From positions 1 through 64,000 of the forward strand of contig NZ_MDWE01000037.1 in NCBI RefSeq assembly GCF_001715195.1: a stretch of DNA of 64,000 bases. The letters run 5' to 3'. This document shows positions 27,119-36,152 of the stretch, piece after piece (within the stretch, counting starts at the first letter, position 1; the number at the start of each line of letters is the position of its first letter). Origin of the DNA: Rhodohalobacter halophilus. GTDB lineage: Bacteria > Bacteroidota > Rhodothermia > Balneolales > Balneolaceae. Below the pieces are notes generated by a model. The model did not search any database. It was not told the DNA's origin and saw nothing but the letters and a program-made list of their open reading frames with translations. The position numbers and the translations under genes were made by a program.

Positions 27119-27191
27119 AGAAATCCTGCCAAACTTCTTTAGCTCAAATCTTCACAAATAATCGTCTCAACTTTAGGCAGGCATCAACTTT

Positions 27192-27515
27192 TTATAACCT
27201 GTTCACGCGCAGAGAGCTTACCGCCGTTTCCATCGAGCAAATTCCGTCCATATAGCTGTTTACCCAAAAGTCTACGCTCTCTCTTCTGCGCTGAACCCAT
27301 TCCGAATTTGTGCAGAACTGTCCTTTCAGCTCATCGATATACCCTTTCACATCTTCTTCGATAACCATTTTGAGTTCGTCCGGCAGCTCACCCCAGCCAA
27401 GAAGCGCGAGCATCTCTTCTACTTCGCGGTACTCTGCTTCCGCTTTGTGAAAGATAAGGTTCAGAACTTGATCTTCGGGAGTTACCTGAGTTTTTTTAAT
27501 GGCTGCATTCATCAT
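27192..27515 (-). CDS. Uncharacterised small acidic helical protein
   Basis: 107 residues from the double ATG at 27515. Not recognised. It looks soluble and mostly helical and contains the segments AEYREVEEMLALLGWGELP and VQRRRESVDFWVNSY. There are no cysteines paired as a motif and no membrane segment. It lies between purB and guaB in the same direction, 80 bp after the purB stop, with a 7-bp palindrome (27562-27579) ahead of it. A 10-codon GTG-started extension is possible but less likely. Confidence 0.6.
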   Translation of the reverse strand: MMNAAIKKTQVTPEDQVLNLIFHKAEAEYREVEEMLALLGWGELPDELKMVIEEDVKGYIDELKGQFCTNSEWVQRRRESVDFWVNSYMDGICSMETAVSSLRVNRL

Positions 27516-27561
27516 GATTGTGTGGTTTATTTTTGATTTACACACAATCTAAAGCCGTGGA

Positions 27562-27579
27562 GTGACATCAATATGTCAC
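27562..27579. promoter_or_regulatory. Perfect palindrome GTGACAT-N4-ATGTCAC
   Basis: A 7-bp perfect inverted repeat with a 4-base spacer lies between the purB stop and the start of the 107-aa gene. On the plus strand it precedes a T7 run by 12 bp. On the minus strand no T run follows, so it is more likely an operator or mRNA hairpin than a purB terminator. Confidence 0.4.
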
Positions 27580-27595
27580 CCCTTAAAAACTTTTT

Positions 27596-28888
27596 TTACA
27601 GACCGGCTCTTTCGAAGATTTCATCCACTCTGCGCGTGTGGTGCGCGAGATTAAACGCCTCTTCGATTTCGTCATCCGAAAGATTATTCTGAATCGTCTC
27701 ATCTTTCTTGACGATCTCCTTAAAATCACGTTTTTCTTCCCAGGCTTTCATTGCCAGTGGCTGAACCGTATCGTAGGCGGTTTCCCGATTCAGTCCTTTA
27801 TCGATGAGCATCAGGAGCAGACGCTGAGAAAAGACCAATCCGTGAGTTTTGTTCATGTTTTCCAGCATATTCTCAGGATAGACCATCAACTTCTCCATCA
27901 CACCAGAAAATCGGCTCAGCATATAGTCCAGAAGGATGGTTGCATCAGGTAAAATAATGCGTTCTACAGATGAGTGAGAAATATCACGCTCGTGCCAGAG
28001 AGGCATATTTTCGTATGCAGAAATCATATACCCCCGAAGGACCCGGGCGCAGCCTGTTATATTTTCTGAACTGACAGGATTTCTCTTATGCGGCATGGCC
28101 GATGACCCTTTCTGCCCTTTGCGGAAAAACTCTTCCGCCTCGCGTAGTTCCGTTCTCTGAAGATGACGAATCTCAACCGCAATCTTTTCAAGCGTTCCCC
28201 CGATAACAGCAAGTGTTGCCATGTAGTAGGCGTGCCGATCGCGCTGCAGGGTTTGGGTTGATACAGGTGCCGGTGAAATACCCAGAATTTCGCATGTATA
28301 CTTTTCCACCTCGGGCGGAATATGAGCAAATGTACCCACGGCGCCGGAAATTTTCCCAAACTCCACATCTTTAGCCGCATGCTCAAAGCGCTCCATATTT
28401 CTTTGCATTTCTGCATACCACAGAGCACACTTCAAACCAAAGGTTGTCGGCTCAGCGTGAACTCCGTGAGTCCGGCCCATCATCACCGTTAGTTTATGCT
28501 CTCTTGCTTTATCAGCAAGGGCTGCAGTAAATCTTTTTAGATCCTCACGTAACAGCTCATTTGCCTGTTTTAATCGATAGCCGTTGGCCGTATCCACCAC
28601 ATCGGTGGAGGTCAAACCGTAATGTACCCACTTCTTCTCATCACCAAGAGATTCTGAAACGGTTCTTGTAAACGCAACGACGTCATGTCGAGTCTCTTTT
28701 TCTATCTCTTTGATACGATCAATATCAAAGGTAGATTTTTCGTACAGGCGGTCGACTTCTTCGGAGGGTATTTTTCCAATTTTACTCCACGCACGGCAAG
28801 CGGCAAGTTCCACATCAAGCCAGGCCTGAAATTGATTTTGTTCCGACCAGATGTCGGACATCTCTTTTCGTGAATATCGTTCAATCAT
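27596..28888 (-). CDS. purB: Adenylosuccinate lyase
   Basis: 430 residues. The fumarase/aspartase superfamily signature [17 protein letters not shown] is intact (catalytic Ser in the flexible loop). The segments [14 protein letters not shown] and [15 protein letters not shown] mark the other two active-site blocks. It acts in purine synthesis at two steps: SAICAR cleavage and AMP formation. The length is typical of the short bacterial form. It starts 9 bp after the stop of the M48 gene and is probably cotranscribed with it. Confidence 0.96.
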   Translation of the reverse strand: MIERYSRKEMSDIWSEQNQFQAWLDVELAACRAWSKIGKIPSEEVDRLYEKSTFDIDRIKEIEKETRHDVVAFTRTVSESLGDEKKWVHYGLTSTDVVDTANGYRLKQANELLREDLKRFTAALADKAREHKLTVMMGRTHGVHAEPTTFGLKCALWYAEMQRNMERFEHAAKDVEFGKISGAVGTFAHIPPEVEKYTCEILGISPAPVSTQTLQRDRHAYYMATLAVIGGTLEKIAVEIRHLQRTELREAEEFFRKGQKGSSAMPHKRNPVSSENITGCARVLRGYMISAYENMPLWHERDISHSSVERIILPDATILLDYMLSRFSGVMEKLMVYPENMLENMNKTHGLVFSQRLLLMLIDKGLNRETAYDTVQPLAMKAWEEKRDFKEIVKKDETIQNNLSDDEIEEAFNLAHHTRRVDEIFERAGL

Positions 28889-28897
28889 AAGGTTTGT

Positions 28898-30388
28898 TTA
28901 CTGGACTGGTATTTTTAGTAAGGTTCCGGGTTCAATCATTGTATCAAGTTCCACCTGATTGATGATGGCAATATCTTCCCGCTCAATATCCATGGGGAGC
29001 TCGCCGGGAAGGAATTCGTTAAACGGCCGGCGGCGATCCGCCTCAACAACCTGCAATCTGACCGGCTGAATACTCAAGAGAGACTCATCCCGAAGCTGAT
29101 CAAATCGAGAAGTTACTAGGTTAAAGTCATCAACATGGTTATCGTATTGTGCCGCTGTTGTATAGTTAATAAATCGATAAATTCTGTTCATAAATTCAAC
29201 TGAGTAAACGTGAACCCCCAGCGTGGTTCCATCCTGCTCTATCGTACCTTCAGCCCGGTATGCATTCCACGTTTGTGAGCTTCTCGCCTCGCCCGACTCA
29301 TTCAGCGAAAACCCCTCCTGATTAACAAACTGGTTAACAGATTCTCTGGGTGTCGAGTTTTGCGAATCAATTCGCATAATCATCACTGCCTCACCCTCAC
29401 CTTTTACAAGAACAACCTGCGAAGGCTGATTAATCAACTGCCACTGATTTGGAACGGGAAAGTAGAACTCCAAATCGGGGTGAACAAATCGACCGTCATC
29501 CAAAAATCCCTGACGTGGATTGTCGCCAAAAACTATTCCGTTGATCAGTTGCAAATACCGCTCTGTACCGTAAATAGTTTGTTCATACCCTTGTTGACGC
29601 CACTCTTCAGCAAGTTGTGGAATCGTCTTTTCACGCTCTCCCGGATTTGGGTGGGTAGATAACATATTCGGAATGCTTTGTCCCGACTTTTCTGAAATTC
29701 GTCTTAGGCTGGTAAAAAATTCCGATCCTTCAGCTGCTACATAATTTTTCATGGCCGAATACTCCACACCGAGCCGGTCTGACTCTCGTTCGTGATCACG
29801 GCTATAGCTCATAAAAAGCAGTTGCGCAGCCTGGCTGCTTAAATTCAGAAGTGACTGGCCAGGTAGGCCAAAAAGCTCCTGCCCTAAAATCGACCCCCCA
29901 ATAACGGCCACCTGCCCAATTTGCTGACTCAATGCTCTCTGCGATGCATGCCGTCCGGCTACGTGGCCAATTTCGTGCCCCACAACTACGGCAAGTTGTG
30001 CTTCATTATTCAGATGACTGAGCAGGCCACGGGTTACATACACATACCCTCCGGGCAGTGCAAATGCATTCACCACCGGGCTGTCCAACACTCGAAACGT
30101 AAACTCCGTCTGCTTGAACATATCAGCAGCTCCTTCACGCCTCATATGGCTAACTTCCAACAACTCTTCACCCAATTGGGTTACATATTCACCCAGGTCA
30201 GAATCGTCGTAAAGACCGTATTGCGACACAATTTCGCCGTCAGCACTTTGGCCAATTTCAATCTCCTGCTGCCATGAGTAGGCGTAGGCTCTCTTATTTC
30301 CTGAAACAGGATTTTGCTGCACTACACAAGATGACGCAAACAGCACAAAGCTCAGTACGATCAATACATTTGTATAAACTCTTTTCAT
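28898..30388 (-). CDS. M48-family metalloprotease lipoprotein
   Basis: 496 residues. The signal peptide ends in a lipobox (LFASSC, Cys21). The zinc motif HEIGH lies near 138 (VVGHEIGHVAGRHA) and the third ligand is in the segment SYSRDHERESDRLGVEY. This matches periplasmic BepA/LoiP-like M48 proteases. The C-terminal 200 residues hold a beta-rich domain and a final stretch INQVELDTMIEPGTLLKIP that resembles a LysM-type turn. The likely role is quality control of outer-membrane or envelope proteins (family inference). Confidence 0.88.
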   Translation of the reverse strand: MKRVYTNVLIVLSFVLFASSCVVQQNPVSGNKRAYAYSWQQEIEIGQSADGEIVSQYGLYDDSDLGEYVTQLGEELLEVSHMRREGAADMFKQTEFTFRVLDSPVVNAFALPGGYVYVTRGLLSHLNNEAQLAVVVGHEIGHVAGRHASQRALSQQIGQVAVIGGSILGQELFGLPGQSLLNLSSQAAQLLFMSYSRDHERESDRLGVEYSAMKNYVAAEGSEFFTSLRRISEKSGQSIPNMLSTHPNPGEREKTIPQLAEEWRQQGYEQTIYGTERYLQLINGIVFGDNPRQGFLDDGRFVHPDLEFYFPVPNQWQLINQPSQVVLVKGEGEAVMIMRIDSQNSTPRESVNQFVNQEGFSLNESGEARSSQTWNAYRAEGTIEQDGTTLGVHVYSVEFMNRIYRFINYTTAAQYDNHVDDFNLVTSRFDQLRDESLLSIQPVRLQVVEADRRRPFNEFLPGELPMDIEREDIAIINQVELDTMIEPGTLLKIPVQ

Positions 30389-30434
30389 AACGATCCTTAT
30401 TGATTCTGTAAATTTTTCACTTCACATTCTGTTA

Positions 30435-32309
30435 TCACTCTATCACTGCATTTTCATAGTTCGATGAATTCCTCATCAGTTCAAGAAGATGCTCATAAAT
30501 TATGAATAATGCGTAAGAATCCATGGCACAATAGCGCCTTAGAAGGGTTGGAATTTCAGCAGACTCCTCTTTGGATAACCGACCGGTCTTCAGCGAAATA
30601 TATGCATTCATTGCTGCCTCACCATCATCAATTTTATATGTAGAGTGTTGCAGTAAGGAGTATGGATCAAAGTTTGTTTGATGATTCACTTTGCTGAAAT
30701 CGACTTCCCTATCATAAATATTCGCGACGCTTTGACCCGACTGACCCGACAGCACCTTCAGCTTAAAAACACTTTGCAAAATCTGTTTTAGCCCAATACT
30801 GCCATCCATAAACTTATTGTAATAACCTTCACGCACGGATCTGCTAAGATCAAAGATCCGATGGTTGTGATGTTCCCCATCCTTATAGAGAAGTCGTTTT
30901 AAAATATCGATCTCCTTACTGTATAGCATAGAATTACGCTCCATCTCCTGAAGAAGAAACCGAAGCGCTTGTGATTCAAATGGCGAATATTGAATCAGGT
31001 TCCCGTCAAAGATGGAATCTACTTTACCAAGCTGATGAATGAATTCAAGGTGCGGGTATCCGCTGTCTGCACGATCATCCAGCCACTCGGCATGTACTAT
31101 TTCCCCGGATTCATACAAGGTGTGACAGGAAAATTGAAAGTAAACGGGACTATAGGCTCCCATCCCCCGCTTCATCGGTATGGCGTAGGTAGCCGCTTCA
31201 AAATCGATAAAGTGCAGTGGATATAAAATCTGATCAAACCCAAGGGCATTCGATTTCAGCCACACATCAGGTATTTTTTTATGATGCGCTTTGAGCAGTT
31301 GAAGTTCCCGTCGCTGCTGAATGGTTATGGCTCTTGGATTATTCTTTCGAAGCTTATCAAATGATGTTGCCTCATCCGGCAAAGGACAATCTTCCTGAAA
31401 GTACTTCTCTTCTGAGAGCAACTGCTGATTGCCGTGACCGATTAAATCAAACACATGCTTCTCCGGAAACGACTTCCGGTCCCCATCGAAATATGAATTC
31501 CAGCACCTCGCTTCGCTATCTGATCCCTCTCCTCTGAATTCACACCTTCCGCACTCCTCATGGGGAGTTACATTCAGAGAGTTTGGATGGCTAAAATTTC
31601 CTTCAGATAAATCCGTCAATACATCATATATGCTCCGGCCGGCAATCTGGTGATGAGCGATCGACTCAGGAATGGCAATTATGGCTGCTTCTGTTGCTGC
31701 AGTCGCATCCATTGAGGTGAAAAGATGATCTATCTCATCACGAAGTTTTTCACGGTCAGAATTCTTCTGATTGGACTTCAGATCGAGCAGCAGATTATCA
31801 AACCCTGAACGATATCGTTTATCCGGAAAGAAGAATTCAACCTTACAATCATCCGGCATGAGGGCCTTCTGTAAAATAGCCATACGATACGCAGCTTTTA
31901 CAAGATACCCCTCTGTAGATTTACTCAAAGGCGGAACAGGCACCACTCCACCATGTTGCCGCCTTCGTAATTTACCGTGTATTTGGACGATCGTGTAAAC
32001 ATTTCCCCGTTTAGACAATAGGGGTATTCTCGTTACGAAATCACCCCATTTTACTACCGCTCCGCAGATCGTAACGCTATCACGCTCTAAAAGTTTGTCT
32101 GTCTCTTTGATCGCTTCTTGAACAGAATCTGACGTTTGAATGGCATCAGCATATTTGGATGCAAGTATATCACGTAAAAGAAGTTTATTACGCTGTTTAA
32201 ACGGCAAATAGGGCTTTCTGTTATGAAATCCACTTCGAACAAAATGAAACTTGAGCGGGCAGGAGATACTCTTTAAAAAGAGCGAATCATTGATTTCAGA
32301 ATTCCCCAT
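30435..32309 (-). CDS. DUF2779-type protein: Cas4-like N-terminus plus DEDDy exonuclease domain
   Basis: 624 residues from the ATG that shares one base with the murB stop (TGATG). The N-terminal half resembles Cas4/RecB-like PD-(D/E)xK nucleases with a four-Cys iron-sulfur pattern: Cys17 in ISCPLKF and Cys253, Cys256 and Cys269 in ECGRCEF and EARCW. The usual E-x-K pair appears altered (IVQIHGK). The C-terminal half, matching DUF2779, has a DnaQ-like layout: FIDFEA (Asp369, Glu371), an IFDLS segment and YCAMD (Tyr593-x3-Asp597, the DEDDy form). Predicted DNA or RNA exonuclease. No CRISPR or cas genes lie nearby. Confidence 0.75.
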   Translation of the reverse strand: MGNSEINDSLFLKSISCPLKFHFVRSGFHNRKPYLPFKQRNKLLLRDILASKYADAIQTSDSVQEAIKETDKLLERDSVTICGAVVKWGDFVTRIPLLSKRGNVYTIVQIHGKLRRRQHGGVVPVPPLSKSTEGYLVKAAYRMAILQKALMPDDCKVEFFFPDKRYRSGFDNLLLDLKSNQKNSDREKLRDEIDHLFTSMDATAATEAAIIAIPESIAHHQIAGRSIYDVLTDLSEGNFSHPNSLNVTPHEECGRCEFRGEGSDSEARCWNSYFDGDRKSFPEKHVFDLIGHGNQQLLSEEKYFQEDCPLPDEATSFDKLRKNNPRAITIQQRRELQLLKAHHKKIPDVWLKSNALGFDQILYPLHFIDFEAATYAIPMKRGMGAYSPVYFQFSCHTLYESGEIVHAEWLDDRADSGYPHLEFIHQLGKVDSIFDGNLIQYSPFESQALRFLLQEMERNSMLYSKEIDILKRLLYKDGEHHNHRIFDLSRSVREGYYNKFMDGSIGLKQILQSVFKLKVLSGQSGQSVANIYDREVDFSKVNHQTNFDPYSLLQHSTYKIDDGEAAMNAYISLKTGRLSKEESAEIPTLLRRYCAMDSYALFIIYEHLLELMRNSSNYENAVIE

Positions 32310-33364
32310 CACTCTACCACATTAACTTCCGGAACCAGTTCAATTCCAAACTTCTCTTCAACAGAATGTTTGATCGTCATGGCATAATTGTAGATCTCTT
32401 CTCCGGTAGCTCCTCCGTGATTTACAATGACAAGCGCTTGATTTTTGTAGGTTCCAACATTTCCAACTCTCTTTCCTTTCCAACCGGCCTGCTCAATCAA
32501 CCACCCTGCGGGTACCTTCACCTGATGATTATCTACAGGGAATGATGGCACATCCGGATAATCTCTCTTTATTTTCTCAAAAATTTGATTCGATACAATG
32601 GGGTTTTTGAAAAAACTTCCCGCATTTCCAATCAACTTCGGGTCAGGCAGTTTAGATTGACGAATCTCTACAACAGCATCATAAACATCGCGAATTACCG
32701 GATCGAATATAGCTCTCTTCTTCAAATGATTTTCAAGGGCATAGTATTCGGTGTTGATCGTGTGAGGCGGTTTACTCAGAGTCAGCCTCACATTTGTGAC
32801 GATGGCTTTGCCTTTCAGTTCATTTTTAAAAATGCTGTCTCTGTAGCCAAAGTGGCACTCCTCGGGCTGAAAGGTTTTAAACTCCCCCGATTCAATCATA
32901 AACGCGTCCAGAGACTGAAAAACATCCTTCAATTCAACTCCGTACGCCCCAATATTTTGAATAGGAGCAGCGCCGGCAGTTCCCGGAATCAGAGCCAGAT
33001 TTTCAATTCCGCCAAAATTTTTCTTCACGCACCAAGTCACCAGATCGTGCCATAAAACTCCCGCTCCGGCCTCAACGGTAACTTTTCCACCTTTATCTTC
33101 CACCACTGAGATTCCCGGAATAGATACTTTCAAAACCGGAGATGTCAGATCCGACTTGATCAATACATTGCTTCCGCCGCCAAGTATAACCGGCATACTG
33201 TTTTGAAAAATGTTTTGATCAAAAAGGTCAGACAGTTGATCACGTTTCTTGATTTCGTAAAATGTATCGGCTGTGGCAGCTACTCCCAAGGTGTTGAAAT
33301 TCCGTAAATCCACATTGGATTTGATAAAACTATTGTGATCGGCAGACGTGGAAAGTTTTGACAT
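32309..33364 (-). CDS. murB: UDP-N-acetylenolpyruvoylglucosamine reductase
   Basis: 351 residues, the E. coli-like long type I MurB. Seen: LGGGSNVLI for FAD binding, the signature IPGTAGAAPIQNIGAYG, GNAGSFFKNP with the catalytic Ser proton donor, and a C-terminal LVPEVNVVE with the active-site Glu. It reduces UDP-GlcNAc-enolpyruvate to UDP-MurNAc in peptidoglycan precursor synthesis. It lies 2 bp after the gldE-like gene stop and is coupled to the nuclease gene downstream. Confidence 0.96.
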   Translation of the reverse strand: MSKLSTSADHNSFIKSNVDLRNFNTLGVAATADTFYEIKKRDQLSDLFDQNIFQNSMPVILGGGSNVLIKSDLTSPVLKVSIPGISVVEDKGGKVTVEAGAGVLWHDLVTWCVKKNFGGIENLALIPGTAGAAPIQNIGAYGVELKDVFQSLDAFMIESGEFKTFQPEECHFGYRDSIFKNELKGKAIVTNVRLTLSKPPHTINTEYYALENHLKKRAIFDPVIRDVYDAVVEIRQSKLPDPKLIGNAGSFFKNPIVSNQIFEKIKRDYPDVPSFPVDNHQVKVPAGWLIEQAGWKGKRVGNVGTYKNQALVIVNHGGATGEEIYNYAMTIKHSVEEKFGIELVPEVNVVE

Positions 33365-33366
33365 GT

Positions 33367-34758
33367 TTATACTTGGGTCCTGCTCTGTTCAGCCGGCACC
33401 GGTTTAACCCGCAACTTCTTAACGCGGTTATTTTTCACGGAGTGAACCGTCATTTCAAGATTTTTATAGGTCATACGCTCTCCCACATTCGGAATTCTTT
33501 CTGTGAGGTGATAGACCAGGCCGCCAAGAGTTTCAAATTCATCATCATCAGAAGAGATAGAAGTGTTCAGAATCTCATCCAGATCATCAAGGTCAATTTT
33601 TGCATCAAAGATGTACACTCCGTTTTTAAACTTTGTATAGAGCTTCTCTTCCTGGTCATCATATTCATCTCCAATATCCCCGACAATCTCCTCAAGAATA
33701 TCATCGAGAGTTACAATCCCTTCGGTTCCGCCATACTCATCCACAACAATGGCGATGTGAGTCTTCTCGTGCTGAAAGTCCCTCAACAGGTCATCGAGTT
33801 TTTTTGTTGCCGGAATAAAGAGTGCCTTTCGGGCGATCGTTTTCCAGTTGATTAGATTCTCACTCATCGGCGTATTGATATACGGTAAAACATCTTTCGA
33901 ATAAATTACGCCTGAAATATTGTCCAAATCATTTTCGAAAAGAGGCATTCTGGAAAGCCCCTTCTCACGAATCAGCTGAATCACATCTTCGAGAGTTGCC
34001 GTAACAGAAACCGCCACAATATTTACCCGGGAGGTCATAATTTCCCGAACCGTGATATTTCCGAACTCAATCACATTTTCGATAATTTCACGTTCATCTC
34101 CTTTCAGCGACCCCTCCTGCTCACTCATTTCGGCCATTGTTTTCAGGTCTTGGGCCGTCATCTTATTATTCGGCTTCGGAAGCGTGCGTTCCAAACTCAT
34201 GGTACTCTCGGCAATTAGTTTTGAAACCGGAGTAAACAGGATGAAATGGGCATAGATGAATCCAACCATTCTGCGACTCACCTTCAGCGGATTATTTATG
34301 GCAATCACTTTCGGTGTGATTTCACTCAGAATCAGAATCATAAAGGTTAAGACAATAATCTCCACTGTATAGACAATCACTTCAGAAAACCCGTAGAAAG
34401 CCGCAATTTTTCCGGTCATAACTGCAGCGGTTACTGAAGCAATAATATTGGCGAAGGTATTACCAATAAGAATTGTAGCAAGCAGCCGGCGTGGTTTTTG
34501 AAGCATCTTCAGGATTTTTTTATCCTTTCCCCCGCTCTCTCCTTCTGGTTTAAGCTGCTCTATTTGATTTACCAATGAAAAAAACGCCACTTCTGATCCG
34601 GAATATAGTGCGCTGAGCAGCAGCCCGATCAACATCAAAACAATTTCGATGGAAAGTTCGGTGTAGCTCAGAGATTCCAGTTGCGGGGCTGCATTAAGTA
34701 GAATCTGATTGGAAAAAAATAGTATCGGATGACTAGGAGGTTCGTCGATCGTTTCCAA
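33367..34758 (-). CDS. CNNM/CBS/CorC-HlyC membrane protein (GldE/hemolysin-C type)
   Basis: 463 residues. An N-terminal CNNM (DUF21) domain with about four hydrophobic helices (about 35-205) is followed by a CBS pair (about 220-350, IMTSRVNIVAV and HIAIVVDEYGGTEGIVTLDDILEEIVGDI) and a CorC_HlyC domain (about 370-450). The family covers magnesium/cobalt efflux proteins and the Bacteroidota gliding protein GldE. Lying directly after ssb is the usual position of gldE in Bacteroidota, but gldD is not next; murB is. TTG start, since the first in-frame ATG lies inside helix 1. Confidence 0.85.
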   Translation of the reverse strand: METIDEPPSHPILFFSNQILLNAAPQLESLSYTELSIEIVLMLIGLLLSALYSGSEVAFFSLVNQIEQLKPEGESGGKDKKILKMLQKPRRLLATILIGNTFANIIASVTAAVMTGKIAAFYGFSEVIVYTVEIIVLTFMILILSEITPKVIAINNPLKVSRRMVGFIYAHFILFTPVSKLIAESTMSLERTLPKPNNKMTAQDLKTMAEMSEQEGSLKGDEREIIENVIEFGNITVREIMTSRVNIVAVSVTATLEDVIQLIREKGLSRMPLFENDLDNISGVIYSKDVLPYINTPMSENLINWKTIARKALFIPATKKLDDLLRDFQHEKTHIAIVVDEYGGTEGIVTLDDILEEIVGDIGDEYDDQEEKLYTKFKNGVYIFDAKIDLDDLDEILNTSISSDDDEFETLGGLVYHLTERIPNVGERMTYKNLEMTVHSVKNNRVKKLRVKPVPAEQSRTQV

Positions 34759-34806
34759 AAAACAGTACTTAATTAGTGTTAATTAAACAGATAAAACAAT
34801 ATGAAT

Positions 34807-34840
34807 AAAAAAAGGTGGCGATCAAAGGATCGTCCACCTT
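34807..34840 (-). terminator. Rho-independent terminator after ssb
   Basis: A stem of about 12 bp with one bulged base (AAGGTGG-CGATC/GATCG-CCACCTT) is followed on the minus strand by a T7 run. It lies 37 bp after the ssb stop. Confidence 0.85.
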
Positions 34841-34877
34841 AAAATACGAAATGTTCTGTCAATTCACGCTACGCGAA

Positions 34878-35324
34878 TTAAAATGGAAGGTCATCATCCA
34901 TATCATCAAAATCATCGCCTAAATTAACAGACTGAGCAGATGCAGGTTTGCCTCCGCCGGAGTTTTGTTGTGGCGATCCGCCACCTTGATCCCCGCGGCT
35001 GTCAAGCATCTGCATATTAAAGGCTTTTACTTCTGTCGTATAGCGCTTCTGCCCCTCCTTGTCTTCCCACTCACGGGTTTCGAGTTTACCTTCAAAGTAA
35101 ACCAGCGACCCTTTCTTGAGATACTGTTGACAAATTTCTGCGAGACGATTCCATACCACCACACGGTGCCATTCGGTCTTCTCCTGCAGTTCACCGTTTC
35201 TATCCTTATATCTGTCGGTTGTTGCAACGCTCATGTTTGCAACTGCTGTATTTGATTGCGTGTATCGTACATCGGGATCGGCTCCCAATCGGCCTATTAT
35301 CATCACCTTATTTAATGAACTCAT
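34878..35324 (-). CDS. ssb: Single-stranded DNA-binding protein
   Basis: 148 residues. The OB fold starts at the N-terminus ([20 protein letters not shown]) and contains [22 protein letters not shown], then a Gly/Gln/Ser-rich linker (about 112-135) and the acidic tip [12 protein letters not shown] that docks partner proteins. It coats single strands in replication, recombination and repair. It lies upstream of the GldE-like gene but is separated from it by a strong terminator. Confidence 0.97.
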   Translation of the reverse strand: MSSLNKVMIIGRLGADPDVRYTQSNTAVANMSVATTDRYKDRNGELQEKTEWHRVVVWNRLAEICQQYLKKGSLVYFEGKLETREWEDKEGQKRYTTEVKAFNMQMLDSRGDQGGGSPQQNSGGGKPASAQSVNLGDDFDDMDDDLPF

Positions 35325-35404
35325 AATTGTTTAATCATTTTGTTAACGTTCTATCTATAAGAACAGAATTTTTCAGGTCCCTTACAGAATTTATTCAAAT
35401 TTTT

Positions 35405-36151
35405 TTATCGAAGCGCGCTTTCAAGCTCAAGGGATGCATCACTTCCCTCATCTCTATATTTAATAATTACAGGGCAGTATGCGCTTAACTCTACCGATTT
35501 AGCCCACTCATTTTTTATGGGTCTTGAACCGGGGATCACTACCGCATTTTCCGGGATCGGTGCTCCTTTACCCAACAGTTTTTCGTTCACAACATCATAA
35601 ACTGGAACTGATTTTGAGAGAGTGACTCCCGGTGCAATGACTGCACCTTTTTTCACCAATATCCCTTCCACAATTACCGAACCGGCACCAATAAAACAGT
35701 CATCTTCAATTACAACCGGGCTCAATCCAACAGGCTCCAGCACACCGCCTATCTGAACTCCGGCTGAAAGATGTACATTTTTTCCAATTTGAGCACAGGA
35801 ACCAACCAATGCGTGGCTGTCGATCATGGTCCCTTCATCCACATACGCCCCAATATTTACATATGCCGGCGGCATGATGATCACCCCTTTTGCTACATAG
35901 GCTCCGCGCCTGACCGATGAACCTCCGGGTACCAGGCGAACTCCGTCTTCAGCTTCAAACATTCTTGGTGGTATGTTGTGCTTATCCACAAAACCGTCGT
36001 AAATCCCGCCATAGTTCACATTATTACCTTCCCGGAAGGCTGCCAAAATCGCTTCCTTTACATCAATGTTTGCGCTCCAGGTGTCACTGTTTTTTTCTGC
36101 TGCCCTCACGGTACCTTCTTCCAGTTGATCTAATACTTCTTCCCAATTCAT
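35405..36151 (-). CDS. dapD: Tetrahydrodipicolinate N-succinyltransferase
   Basis: 248 residues. An N-terminal helical segment (LEEGTVRAAEK) is followed by a left-handed beta helix with hexapeptide repeats. Blocks match DapD: RRGAYVAKGVIIMP, NIGAYVDEGTM, VGSCAQIGKNVHLS and GGVLEPVGLSPVVIEDD. It uses succinyl-CoA to acylate tetrahydrodipicolinate on the way to diaminopimelate and lysine. The acyl donor could be acetyl-CoA, but the DapD rather than DapH blocks support succinyl. Last gene of lysC-dapB-dapA-dapD. Confidence 0.92.
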   Translation of the reverse strand: MNWEEVLDQLEEGTVRAAEKNSDTWSANIDVKEAILAAFREGNNVNYGGIYDGFVDKHNIPPRMFEAEDGVRLVPGGSSVRRGAYVAKGVIIMPPAYVNIGAYVDEGTMIDSHALVGSCAQIGKNVHLSAGVQIGGVLEPVGLSPVVIEDDCFIGAGSVIVEGILVKKGAVIAPGVTLSKSVPVYDVVNEKLLGKGAPIPENAVVIPGSRPIKNEWAKSVELSAYCPVIIKYRDEGSDASLELESALR

Positions 36152-36152
36152 A

